A stretch of DNA of 64,000 nucleotides from the NCBI RefSeq assembly GCF_030317145.1, contig NZ_JASZYE010000003.1, positions 682,001-746,000 on the forward strand, read 5' to 3'. Positions 18,062-25,089 of the stretch are shown here, in pieces. The notes beneath the pieces were generated by a model. That model was not told where the DNA came from and ran no database searches. It saw only the letters and a program-made list of their open reading frames with translations. The first letter of the stretch is position 1, and each line of letters begins with the position of its first letter. Source of the DNA: Variovorax flavidus (GTDB taxonomy: Bacteria; Pseudomonadota; Gammaproteobacteria; Burkholderiales; Burkholderiaceae_C). Position numbers and translations under genes: made by a program.

Positions 18062-18328
18062 TTACTTGCGCAGACCCAGCTTGGCGATCAGCGCGGTGTA
18101 GCGGTCGGCGTCCTTGGACTTGAGGTAGTCCAGCAGCTTGCGACGGCGGCTCACCATGCGCAGCAGGCCGCGACGACCGTGGTGGTCCTTGGCGTGCGTC
18201 TTGAAGTGCGGGGTGAGTTCGTTGATGCGGGCGGTCAGCAGTGCAACTTGCACTTCGGGACTGCCGGTATCGTTGGCGGCGCGGGCGTTGTCCTTGACAA
18301 CTTCGGCCTTGATGGAGGCTGCGATCAT
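18062..18328 (-). CDS. rpsO: 30S ribosomal protein S15
   Basis: 88 residues, the normal length. S15 binds 16S rRNA early in small-subunit assembly. The conserved DTGSPEVQVALLTARINELTPHFKTHAKDHHGRRGLLRMVSRRRKLLDYLK core is complete. The start is the ATG at 18328 (MIAASIKAE). An in-frame extension to 18406 would add 26 residues with no family support. The mRNA leader upstream is short and abuts repeat copy A. Confidence 0.98.
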   Translation of the reverse strand: MIAASIKAEVVKDNARAANDTGSPEVQVALLTARINELTPHFKTHAKDHHGRRGLLRMVSRRRKLLDYLKSKDADRYTALIAKLGLRK

Positions 18329-18423
18329 TTGATTTTCCTTGTTCCGGGATGTTTGACTTGCGGTGTGTGCTGGAACTGCGCGCACCGTGCGCCTTGCGGC
18401 ATGCAAAGCTTTGGGATTATAGC

Positions 18424-18518
18424 TCGCCCCCAGGCTGCGCGCACTTCGTGTCGCTTCGCCTACCCCCTGCCGGGGGCAACACCCTGCGGACCGGCGGAGC
18501 CGGATCCGCGGTGTTTCA
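18424..18518 (+). repeat. Dispersed intergenic element, copy A
   Basis: About 95 bases, one of four copies in the window. It reads, in order: a GCCCCCAGGCT end, a GCGCACTTCGTGTCGC segment, a CCCCCTGCCGGGGG hairpin, and a long imperfect hairpin AACACC..GCGG...CCGG(N)CCGCGGTGTT. The GGTGTTTCA end runs into the stop codon (TGA on the minus strand) of the aminotransferase gene. The other end points to the region upstream of rpsO. Confidence 0.85.
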
Positions 18519-19682
18519 CGACTTCTGCTGCGCGGCCAGCCAGCGCTTCAGGCGGTTGACGCCCTCGACCAGGCGCTGCTTGTCCTTGGATGCGAAGCAC
18601 CAGCGGAGCCAGCCTTGCGCCTCGGGCGCGAAGGCGTTGCCGGGGGCTAATCCCAGGCCGGCTTCGGCCACCAGGCGCTTGGCCACTTCCAGGGAATCTT
18701 CGAAGCCGTGGAGCTTGAAGAAGGCGTACATGCCGCCGCGGGCCGGGGCCACCTCCACTCCGGGGATGTCGGCCAGCAAGGGGACCAGGGTGTCGCGGCA
18801 GGATTTCAGGTGCGCGACGATGTTGGGGGTGATTTCCTCGGTGTGCGCCAATGCGGCGACGCCGGCGCGCTGGGTGAAGACGCTGGCACAGGAGGTGTTG
18901 AATTCGATCAGCTTGCCCATGCCGTCCATCAGCGCGGGGGGTAGCACGAGCCATCCGAGGCGCCAGCCCGTCATCAGGAAGCTCTTGGAGAAGCTATGGG
19001 CCACCACCAGGCGGTCGTCGGGTGCGGCGACATCGAGAAAGCTGGGTGCACAGCGATTGGGCGTGGGTTCGAAGTACAGGCGTTCATAGACCTCGTCGGC
19101 GAGGATCCAGGTGCCGGTCGCGCGGCAATGCTCGAGGATCGCCTGCTGCTCCGCCCGAGTCAGCGTCCAGCCTGTCGGGTTGTTCGGTGCGTTGACGATG
19201 AGCAGCTTGGTCGCGGGCGTCACTGCGGCGCGCAGCGCTGCGAGGTCGAGAGTCCACTGTCCTCCCGTAGGCACCAGGGGTACGCAGCGGACTTTCGCGC
19301 CGAGGATCGCCGGTTGCGCCGTGAGGTTCGGCCACACCGGGGTGATGGCGACGACCTCGTCACCCGCATCGACGAGCGCCTGCACGGCCAGCATCAGCGC
19401 GCTGACGCCGCCGGAGGTGATCGCGATACGCGACGACTCGATCTTCGGGTGCAGGCCACTCATGTACTTGGCGACGGCCTCACGCAGTTCGGGCAAGCCC
19501 AGGTTGTGCGCATAGAAAGTTTCGCCGCGCTGCAGCGAATCGATGGCCGCCTGGCGGATGACCTCGGGCGTGACTTCGTCGCTCTCGCCGAACCAGAACG
19601 CGAGTACGTCGCTGCGCCCGAGGCCGGCGTTGGCGACTTCGCGGATCTTGGAGGCTTCGAGGTTGTGGATGGCTTCGCGCAT
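18516..19682 (-). CDS. PLP-dependent aminotransferase, class I/II fold type I
   Basis: 388 residues. The NAPNNPTGWTL motif (about residue 164-174), the Asp-x-x-Tyr of ADEVYE (about 195-200), the Schiff-base Lys233 in HSFSKSFLMTGW and the phosphate/carboxylate arginine in the C-terminal part (WLRWCFA) show a catalytic aspartate/aromatic-type aminotransferase. The donor and acceptor cannot be told from sequence. It is a single gene on the minus strand, 20 bp upstream (in transcription order, downstream) of the substrate-binding protein gene, so the two may be co-transcribed. Its stop codon lies in repeat copy A. Confidence 0.88.
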   Translation of the reverse strand: MREAIHNLEASKIREVANAGLGRSDVLAFWFGESDEVTPEVIRQAAIDSLQRGETFYAHNLGLPELREAVAKYMSGLHPKIESSRIAITSGGVSALMLAVQALVDAGDEVVAITPVWPNLTAQPAILGAKVRCVPLVPTGGQWTLDLAALRAAVTPATKLLIVNAPNNPTGWTLTRAEQQAILEHCRATGTWILADEVYERLYFEPTPNRCAPSFLDVAAPDDRLVVAHSFSKSFLMTGWRLGWLVLPPALMDGMGKLIEFNTSCASVFTQRAGVAALAHTEEITPNIVAHLKSCRDTLVPLLADIPGVEVAPARGGMYAFFKLHGFEDSLEVAKRLVAEAGLGLAPGNAFAPEAQGWLRWCFASKDKQRLVEGVNRLKRWLAAQQKS

Positions 19683-19701
19683 CGATGTTTTTCCTTGGAT
19701 T

Positions 19702-20982
19702 TCAGGGGCGCTGCATCTGGCAGCTGGTGGGCATTTCGGCGCGGCTGGCCGGGATCGTCTTCACGACGCGGAAGCCGTAGCCGGAACCTTCGACGTCGAA
19801 TTTCACGCCAGGCGTACCCTGCCGGTCCATGACGCCGACGACAAGGCTCTGCTGGAACTGATGGTCGGCAGCGCGCATGTGGCCGCTCTGGCCCGCGAGC
19901 GTCACGTTGGCCTTTTCGAGCGCGCGTGCCACTGCCACGGTGTCGACACTGCCCGCACCTTCAATCGCCTGCGCCAGCGCCTCGATCATGAGTTGCATGC
20001 GCATGTGGACGTAATCGTCGGCAGCCTTGGGGAAACGCTCGCGGAAGGACCGGTAGAAGGCCTCGGACTGCGGCGTCTGCACGTTTGGCAGCCAGTCGGC
20101 CACCGCGACCACGCGACCGATGCCGGCATCGCCGATGGCGGCCGGCGCACCGAGGGCGTTGCCGTAGAAGGTATAGAAGGTGCCGTTGAAGCCAGCTTCG
20201 CGCGCCGCCTTCACGAGCAGCGTCAGGTCGTTGCCCCAATTGCCGGTGATGACCGCCTGCGCGCCGCTCGCCAGGATCTTGCTCGCGTAGGGGGCGAAAT
20301 CCTTGACGCGGCCGATCGCATGCAACTCGTCGCCGACGATCTTCACGTCCGGACGCAGCACCCCCAGTTGCCGCCTGGATTCGCGCAGCACCGCCTGGCC
20401 GAAGCTGTAGTCCTGGCCGATCAGGTAGACACGCTGGAGCGCCTTGTTGTCCTTCAGGACGTCCATCAGGGCGGTGACGCGCATGTCGGCATGCGCATCG
20501 AAGCGGAAATGCCAGAAGCTGCAGCGCTCGTTGGTCAGCACCGGATCGACAGCCGCGTAGTTGAGGAACAGCACGCGACGCGATGCATCCCGCTCGTTGT
20601 TCTTGTCGATCGCGTCGATCAGCGCTCCGGCAGTGGCCGACGAGTTGCCCTGCAGCACGATGCGCGCATCGTTGTCCATCGCGGCGCGCAGTGCCGACAA
20701 AGCCTCTTCGTTCTGGCTCTTGCTGTCGTAGCGGTCCAGTTGCAGTTGTCGGGCGCCGCCTGGCAGCTTGACGCCTCCTCGTGCGTTCACGCGCTCGACT
20801 GCCCACAGCAGATTGCGGAACACGGCCTCGCCGGTGTTGGCGAAGGGGCCGCTCAGGCCCTCGACGAGCGCGATACGGATGGGGGCTGCGGGCTGCGCCC
20901 GGGCCAGACCCAACGCCGATGCGCATAGTGCCGAGGCGCCGAATTTCAAGGCGGCGCGACGGCAAATAAAGCTTGGATTCAT
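19702..20982 (-). CDS. ABC transporter substrate-binding protein, branched-chain amino acid (LivK) type
   Basis: 426 residues. A twin-arginine-like or Sec signal (CRRAALKFGASALCASALGLARA, residues 7-29) is followed by a periplasmic-binding-protein type I fold: IRIALVEGLSGPFANTGEAVFRNLLWAVERVNARGG, and RVYLIGQDYSFGQAVLRESRRQLG near residue 190. No permease or ATPase gene of the Liv type lies near, so it is an orphan binding protein that must share a transporter encoded elsewhere. The start at 20982 (MNPSFICRR) is chosen because it gives a proper signal peptide; an upstream in-frame start would add 28 residues before it. Confidence 0.88.
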   Translation of the reverse strand: MNPSFICRRAALKFGASALCASALGLARAQPAAPIRIALVEGLSGPFANTGEAVFRNLLWAVERVNARGGVKLPGGARQLQLDRYDSKSQNEEALSALRAAMDNDARIVLQGNSSATAGALIDAIDKNNERDASRRVLFLNYAAVDPVLTNERCSFWHFRFDAHADMRVTALMDVLKDNKALQRVYLIGQDYSFGQAVLRESRRQLGVLRPDVKIVGDELHAIGRVKDFAPYASKILASGAQAVITGNWGNDLTLLVKAAREAGFNGTFYTFYGNALGAPAAIGDAGIGRVVAVADWLPNVQTPQSEAFYRSFRERFPKAADDYVHMRMQLMIEALAQAIEGAGSVDTVAVARALEKANVTLAGQSGHMRAADHQFQQSLVVGVMDRQGTPGVKFDVEGSGYGFRVVKTIPASRAEMPTSCQMQRP

Positions 20983-21106
20983 TGCTTGAAAGTCCCTGGG
21001 GCCGCTCCTAGTTGAGGTGGCATGCGGCACTGGTCTTGTTGAAACGCCGCGCAGTGTACGGGACACACATTCTTGTCCTCATCCTCAACGCCCAGGAGTT
21101 CTCATC

Positions 21107-21478
21107 ATGTTTTTCGCACCTGCCATTCGCACCGCCCGCTTCGTCCCGCGTTCGTACGACCGCAGCCTGGAACGCTTCGTCAACGAGGCATTTTCCGGCG
21201 CTCAGCGCTCGCTCAATGTCGAGCAGGACGACAAGACCTGGACCTTGACGCTCGACGTCCCCGGCCTGTCGCGTGAAGACCTCACGATCGGCATCGAAGG
21301 CGCCGTGGTTCGCATCGAGAGCAAGGCCGAAGCCAAGCGCCAGTTGAAGGCCGCCTACGAGCTGCCGCAAGACATCGACGTCGCCGCAAGCGAAGCAAAG
21401 CTCGAAAACGGCGTGCTGACGCTCAAGCTCGGCAAGCTGGTTCCGGTCAGCAACGTCGCCCAGCTCGCCATCAACTGA
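21107..21478 (+). CDS. Hsp20/alpha-crystallin family small heat-shock protein
   Basis: 123 residues, an ATP-independent chaperone that holds unfolding proteins. The alpha-crystallin domain spans about residues 40-115 (TLTLDVPGLSREDLTIGIEG ... LENGVLTLKLGKL). The C-terminal IxI/V motif is only weakly present. The start at 21107 is preceded by CAGGAG at a good spacing. It is divergent from the binding-protein gene with about 125 bp between starts, and is followed by a strong hairpin terminator. It is short compared with IbpA (about 137). Confidence 0.88.
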   Translation: MFFAPAIRTARFVPRSYDRSLERFVNEAFSGAQRSLNVEQDDKTWTLTLDVPGLSREDLTIGIEGAVVRIESKAEAKRQLKAAYELPQDIDVAASEAKLENGVLTLKLGKLVPVSNVAQLAIN

Positions 21479-21511
21479 AGCCGACGCCTCCAATTCAAAA
21501 AAGGCAATACA

Positions 21512-21550
21512 CGGGCCGGTAACTTTCAGTTGCCGGCCCGACGCGTTTTT
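21512..21550 (+). terminator. Terminator after hsp20
   Basis: CGGGCCGGTAACT, loop TTC and AGTTGCCGGCCCG make a 13-bp stem (one G-T pair). A five-base spacer and five T follow. The spacer makes it less than ideal, but the stem is very strong and lies 34 bases past the stop codon. Confidence 0.6.
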
Positions 21551-21673
21551 GACTCACAATCGGTGCGTATTTCGTCACGTTCTGTGACGATTTTTTCAAT
21601 GCTTTCCTCTTAACCTGCGCCGGAAGCGTGCGGACTGCGATGGCAGCCGACGCGAGGCGCCCGACGAAGCAAC

Positions 21674-22411
21674 ATGAAAACGCACTTGAAGTTTGCAGTC
21701 GACGATGCCCGTTCGGACACCCTGCTGGTGTTCCTCCCGGGGGCGTTTCTCAAGCCTGAAGAATTCGAGCGCGAAGGTTTCATCCATGCCGTCCGGGAAC
21801 GCGAGTTGGCCGCAGATGCCCTCCTCGTCGATGCCGACGTGTCGTACTACTACGACCAGACTTTCATCGAACGCCTGCACCACGACGTCATTCAGCCGCA
21901 GCGCTCGTTGGGCTACAAGGCGATCTGGCTCGTGGGCATTTCGATCGGCGGCTTCGGCGCGCTGATCCACGAATTGGCAAAGCCGGGTGCCGTCGATGGC
22001 ATCGTGGCGCTGGCGCCCTATCTCGGACGCCGCCCGATCGGGGCGGAAATCCACAAGGCCGGCGGCCTGCGCGCCTGGAAGGCACCCGACGGTCCGCCGC
22101 CCGACGAGGAAGTCGATCGCAAGCTCTGGCCCTGGCTCCAGCAATATGCATCGCCGAAGCGCGCCGCAAACCTGCCGCCGCTGTATCTGGGATTCGGGCT
22201 CAGCGATCGCTTCGCATCGAACCACCAACTGCTGGCGGATGCGCTGCCGGCCGGCCGCGTGTTCACCACCGAAGGCGGACACGACTGGCCCCAATGGTCG
22301 AAGCTCTGGCGCAAGGTGCTCGACGTACTCCCTCTCCCGTCGCACGCCGGAAACGGCTCTACGCGAGCGGTGACGCCTCTGTCAGCGACGCCAGCGGCCA
22401 TCGCGGCTTGA
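21674..22411 (+). CDS. Alpha/beta-hydrolase fold protein
   Basis: 245 residues. The nucleophile elbow GISIGG places Ser90, and the late GGHDWPQW places the catalytic His near residue 219. An Asp in LGFGLSDRF (about 198) could finish the triad. The substrate is unknown; the sequence most resembles small cytoplasmic esterase-like hydrolases, with no signal peptide. Its last 53 bp overlap the 3' end of tsaD on the other strand, so the two genes converge and share coding DNA. Confidence 0.75.
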   Translation: MKTHLKFAVDDARSDTLLVFLPGAFLKPEEFEREGFIHAVRERELAADALLVDADVSYYYDQTFIERLHHDVIQPQRSLGYKAIWLVGISIGGFGALIHELAKPGAVDGIVALAPYLGRRPIGAEIHKAGGLRAWKAPDGPPPDEEVDRKLWPWLQQYASPKRAANLPPLYLGFGLSDRFASNHQLLADALPAGRVFTTEGGHDWPQWSKLWRKVLDVLPLPSHAGNGSTRAVTPLSATPAAIAA

Positions 22412-23408
22412 CGTCGAAGGCGTAGCGTTCGGTCGGCGACTGCATGCCGGCCTGAAGACGCATCGCGGCAGCCATGGCGATCATGGCGCCGTTATCGGTG
22501 CACAGGTGCAGCTCCGGATAGTGCACGCGCACCCCGCGTTTTGCGCACGCCGCGTTGAGCTGCTCGCGCAGCGCCCGGTTGGCGCCCACGCCTCCGGCGA
22601 CCACCAGCCGTTTCAGGTTCGTTTGTTCAACGGCTCCCAGGGATTTCTTCAGCAGGACTTCCACGATCGCGGCCTGGGTCGATGCCGCGAGATCGGCCTT
22701 GCGCGCTTCAAGCTCGCCGCCCAGCTTCTTGGCCTGCGTGAGAACGGCCGTCTTGAGGCCGGCGAACGAAAAGTCGAGGTCACCGCTGTGCAACAGGGGG
22801 CGCGGCAGCTTGAACGCCGCCGCATCGCCGCCTTCCGCCAGCTTGGCAAGCCAGGGACCGCCCGGATAGGGGAGGCCCATGAGCTTGGCGCTCTTGTCGA
22901 AGGCTTCGCCGGCAGCGTCATCGATGGTTTCGCCCAGCAGCTCGTAGCGCCCCACCCCGTCGACCCGCATCAGTTGCGTGTGCCCACCGGACACCAGCAA
23001 GGCGACGAAGGGAAACTCCGGTGGGTCCGCGCTCAGGAAAGGCGACAGCAGATGCCCTTCGAGGTGATGCACGCCGAGCACCGGCTTGCCCAGCGCCGCT
23101 CCCAGCGCGCAAGCCACGCCGGCGCCGACCAGCAGGGCACCCGCCAGTCCCGGCCCGCGCGTGTACGCCACGACGTCCACGTCCGCGAGCTTCTGGCCGG
23201 CCTCGTCGAACACGGCCTGCGCCAACGGAAGAACGCGGCGGATGTGGTCGCGGCTCGCCAGTTCGGGCACCACGCCGCCGTAAGCCTGGTGCATGGCGAT
23301 CTGGCTGTGCAACGCGTGCGCGGCCAGGCGAGGCAGGCCGCTCTCCCCGGCTTCGACGAGTGCAACCCCGGTTTCGTCGCAAGACGATTCGATTCCCAAT
23401 ACAAACAT
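22359..23408 (-). CDS. tsaD: tRNA N6-adenosine threonylcarbamoyltransferase
   Basis: 349 residues (Kae1/YgjD/Gcp family). It transfers the threonylcarbamoyl group to A37 of tRNAs that read ANN codons, with TsaB and TsaE. The start MFVLGIESSCDETGVALVE is diagnostic. His115 and His119 (HHLEGH) bind the metal. The ASKH-type nucleotide site shows in FVALLVSGGHTQLMRV and VVAGGVGANRALR. It converges on the alpha/beta hydrolase gene with a 53-bp overlap and is divergent from the NIT-ANTAR regulator. Confidence 0.97.
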   Translation of the reverse strand: MFVLGIESSCDETGVALVEAGESGLPRLAAHALHSQIAMHQAYGGVVPELASRDHIRRVLPLAQAVFDEAGQKLADVDVVAYTRGPGLAGALLVGAGVACALGAALGKPVLGVHHLEGHLLSPFLSADPPEFPFVALLVSGGHTQLMRVDGVGRYELLGETIDDAAGEAFDKSAKLMGLPYPGGPWLAKLAEGGDAAAFKLPRPLLHSGDLDFSFAGLKTAVLTQAKKLGGELEARKADLAASTQAAIVEVLLKKSLGAVEQTNLKRLVVAGGVGANRALREQLNAACAKRGVRVHYPELHLCTDNGAMIAMAAAMRLQAGMQSPTERYAFDVKPRWPLASLTEASPLA

Positions 23409-23499
23409 CCGGCAAGTGTAGGTTGCGCCCGCTTTCGGGGCACGGATGTTGCTGGAATGGGCTCACCCCCAGGTATATAGATAGAGACTTGAATACACG

Positions 23500-24756
23500 A
23501 TGAAATCCGGTTTGAGCTTTTTGGTTGCCGCCCTGCGATGCGAGATCGAGGGGTTGGAGCAACTCGACCGGACCAGCCAGCTGGTCGGGACGATCAGCCG
23601 CCTGGTGCATGCCTTGCAGCGCGAACGGGGGATCTCGAACGTGTTGCTGGCGTCGCAAGGCCAGCGCTTCGCTGCACAACGTGACGAGCAGATCGCGGAG
23701 TGCCTGCGAATGGAAGAAGCGACGCGGATGGGTTTCGAGCAACTGGAGGCGGAGACCGCCCGCATCGGCAACGGCGCGCGACTGTTCAGCCGCATTGCGT
23801 GGGTGTTGCCGGGGCTGGATGCGCTACCGGAACTGCGTCGCCGCATCGGCGCGCTGGAGGTGGATGCTGCCGAATCGACCGCCGCCTTCGTCAAGTTGAT
23901 CGCGGGCCTGCTCGCCGTGGTGTTCGAAGCGGCCGACGGCGCGACGGATCCGGAAGTCTCGCGCGTGCTCGTGGCGCTCTTCAACTTCATGCAGGGCAAG
24001 GAGTTCGCGGGGCAGGAACGCGCCTGCGGTGCCGCCGCCTTCGCCTCGGGCCACAACGACAGCACCCGGCAACAACAATGGCTGCACCTCATCGACTCGC
24101 AGGAGCGGTGCTTCCAGGTGTTCACCGAGTTCTCGGCGCGGGACCTCGTAGACATCTGGCGTGCGAGCCTGCCGACCACGCAGATGGCCGAACTGGAGCG
24201 CCTCCGCCGCATCGCCTGCGCGGCGCCGGTGGGGGTTGCGCTGGATACCGAGCTGAGCCAGACATGGTTCGATTGCTGCACGCGGCGGATCGACGCGATG
24301 CGGTCCATCGAGGAACGCCTTGCCGACGACCTCCACCGGATCTGCCAGCAGAAGAACACGCAAGCGCGCGTGGAGTTGCAGGCTCACCAGGCACTGCTCG
24401 CGAAGGTCAGCGGACAGCCGGATGCAACATCCGCCGCGTTCTTCGACGGGCCGGCGACGCCGGACCCCGCGCCGTACGGCCGGCAGCTCGAACGGTCGAT
24501 CCTCGACATGGTCCAGGAGCAATCGCACCGGCTCCAGGCGATGAGCGACGAACTCGGCACCGTGCGCGCGGCCCTCAACGAGCGCAAGCTGGTCGAGCGC
24601 GCGAAAGGCCTCCTGATGGCGCATCGCCGGATCAGTGAACAGGAGGCGCACAAGATGCTGCGCCAGACCGCCATGAACCAGAACCGGCGGCTGATCGATG
24701 TCGCCGAGTCGGTGCTCGCCATGGCCGAATACCTGCCCAAGGATGCGTCGTCCTGA
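23500..24756 (+). CDS. nasR: NIT-ANTAR nitrate-responsive transcription antiterminator (NasR type)
   Basis: 418 residues. The N-terminal part (about residues 30-290) matches the all-helical nitrate/nitrite-sensing NIT domain, including RLVHALQRERGISNVLLAS with the conserved QRERG motif. The C-terminal residues 358-418 form an ANTAR RNA-binding domain (RKLVERAKGLLMAHRRISEQEAHKMLRQTAMNQNRRL). NasR of Klebsiella binds nitrate or nitrite and then a two-hairpin leader RNA, preventing termination in the nas operon. The matching leader and terminator lie directly downstream, before nrtA, which strongly supports the call. No receiver domain is present. Confidence 0.9.
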   Translation: MKSGLSFLVAALRCEIEGLEQLDRTSQLVGTISRLVHALQRERGISNVLLASQGQRFAAQRDEQIAECLRMEEATRMGFEQLEAETARIGNGARLFSRIAWVLPGLDALPELRRRIGALEVDAAESTAAFVKLIAGLLAVVFEAADGATDPEVSRVLVALFNFMQGKEFAGQERACGAAAFASGHNDSTRQQQWLHLIDSQERCFQVFTEFSARDLVDIWRASLPTTQMAELERLRRIACAAPVGVALDTELSQTWFDCCTRRIDAMRSIEERLADDLHRICQQKNTQARVELQAHQALLAKVSGQPDATSAAFFDGPATPDPAPYGRQLERSILDMVQEQSHRLQAMSDELGTVRAALNERKLVERAKGLLMAHRRISEQEAHKMLRQTAMNQNRRLIDVAESVLAMAEYLPKDASS

Positions 24757-24855
24757 GCGTGCCGCCAATCCGGAATGGTGCGCCGCACAACAATCGGGCT
24801 TCCGTCGAAATCGGAGCGCAACCCCCTTCCAATCCAATGCAGACGTTGATCCGAA

Positions 24856-24872
24856 GCTATCATTTTTATAGC
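24856..24872. repeat. 17-bp palindrome (GCTAT-N7-ATAGC)
   Basis: GCTAT CATTTTT ATAGC, 37 bp upstream of the nrt sigma-54 promoter. A relative with the same arm and spacer lengths lies at 59819-59835. It could be a dispersed short repeat or a binding site; nothing more can be said from this window. Confidence 0.5.
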
Positions 24873-24892
24873 AACCGGATCTCGAAATGCGC

Positions 24893-24908
24893 TGGCACGT
24901 AGCTTGCA
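24893..24908 (+). promoter_or_regulatory. Sigma-54 (RpoN) promoter of nrtABC
   Basis: TGGCACGTAGCTTGCA is a perfect match to the -24/-12 consensus TGGCAC-N5-TTGC. The expected start of transcription is near 24919, only a few bases before the first ANTAR hairpin (24923). Nitrogen control through NtrC is the known partner of such promoters in assimilatory nitrate operons; an NtrC site could not be assigned with confidence. Confidence 0.85.
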
Positions 24909-24922
24909 ATCAACCCACCCAT

Positions 24923-24967
24923 AGACCAACGAAGGTCTGAAGGCAGGCGGCATCCAACGGCGGGTGC
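24923..24967 (+). promoter_or_regulatory. Two-hairpin ANTAR RNA target (P1-P2) in the nrt leader
   Basis: P1 is AGACC-AACGAA-GGTCT (24923-24938). P2 is GCATCC-AACGGC-GGGTGC (24950-24967, one G-T pair). Both stems close a six-base loop with A at loop position 1 and G at position 4, the published recognition rule for ANTAR proteins. Eleven bases separate the hairpins. The terminator follows 20 bases later. Confidence 0.85.
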
Positions 24968-24987
24968 AGCCCACCGAACCGGACAAA

Positions 24988-25054
24988 GGCGTCCCCACCC
25001 GCAAGGGCTCGTTTTCGAGCAGCCCTGCGCGGTGAGGACGCCTTTTTTGTTTTT
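24988..25054 (+). terminator. Leader terminator (attenuator) before nrtA
   Basis: A long hairpin: GGCGTCC with GGACGCC as the base, CACC/GGTG above it, and GCAAGGGCTCG with CGAGCAGCCCTGC around a TTTT loop. TTTTTT and more T follow. It lies wholly before nrtA and would stop transcription unless an ANTAR protein acts on the P1-P2 element. This is the known NasR mechanism, applied here by analogy. Confidence 0.88.
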
Positions 25055-25089
25055 CTGCATTGCCCTGTTTCCACTTCGGAGTTCGCCCC

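Noticed and set aside
21146..21478. Hsp20 gene as a possible fragment or pseudogene because of its short length
   Set aside because: The alpha-crystallin domain is complete from the first strand to the GVLTL motif, and the gene has its own ribosome site and terminator.
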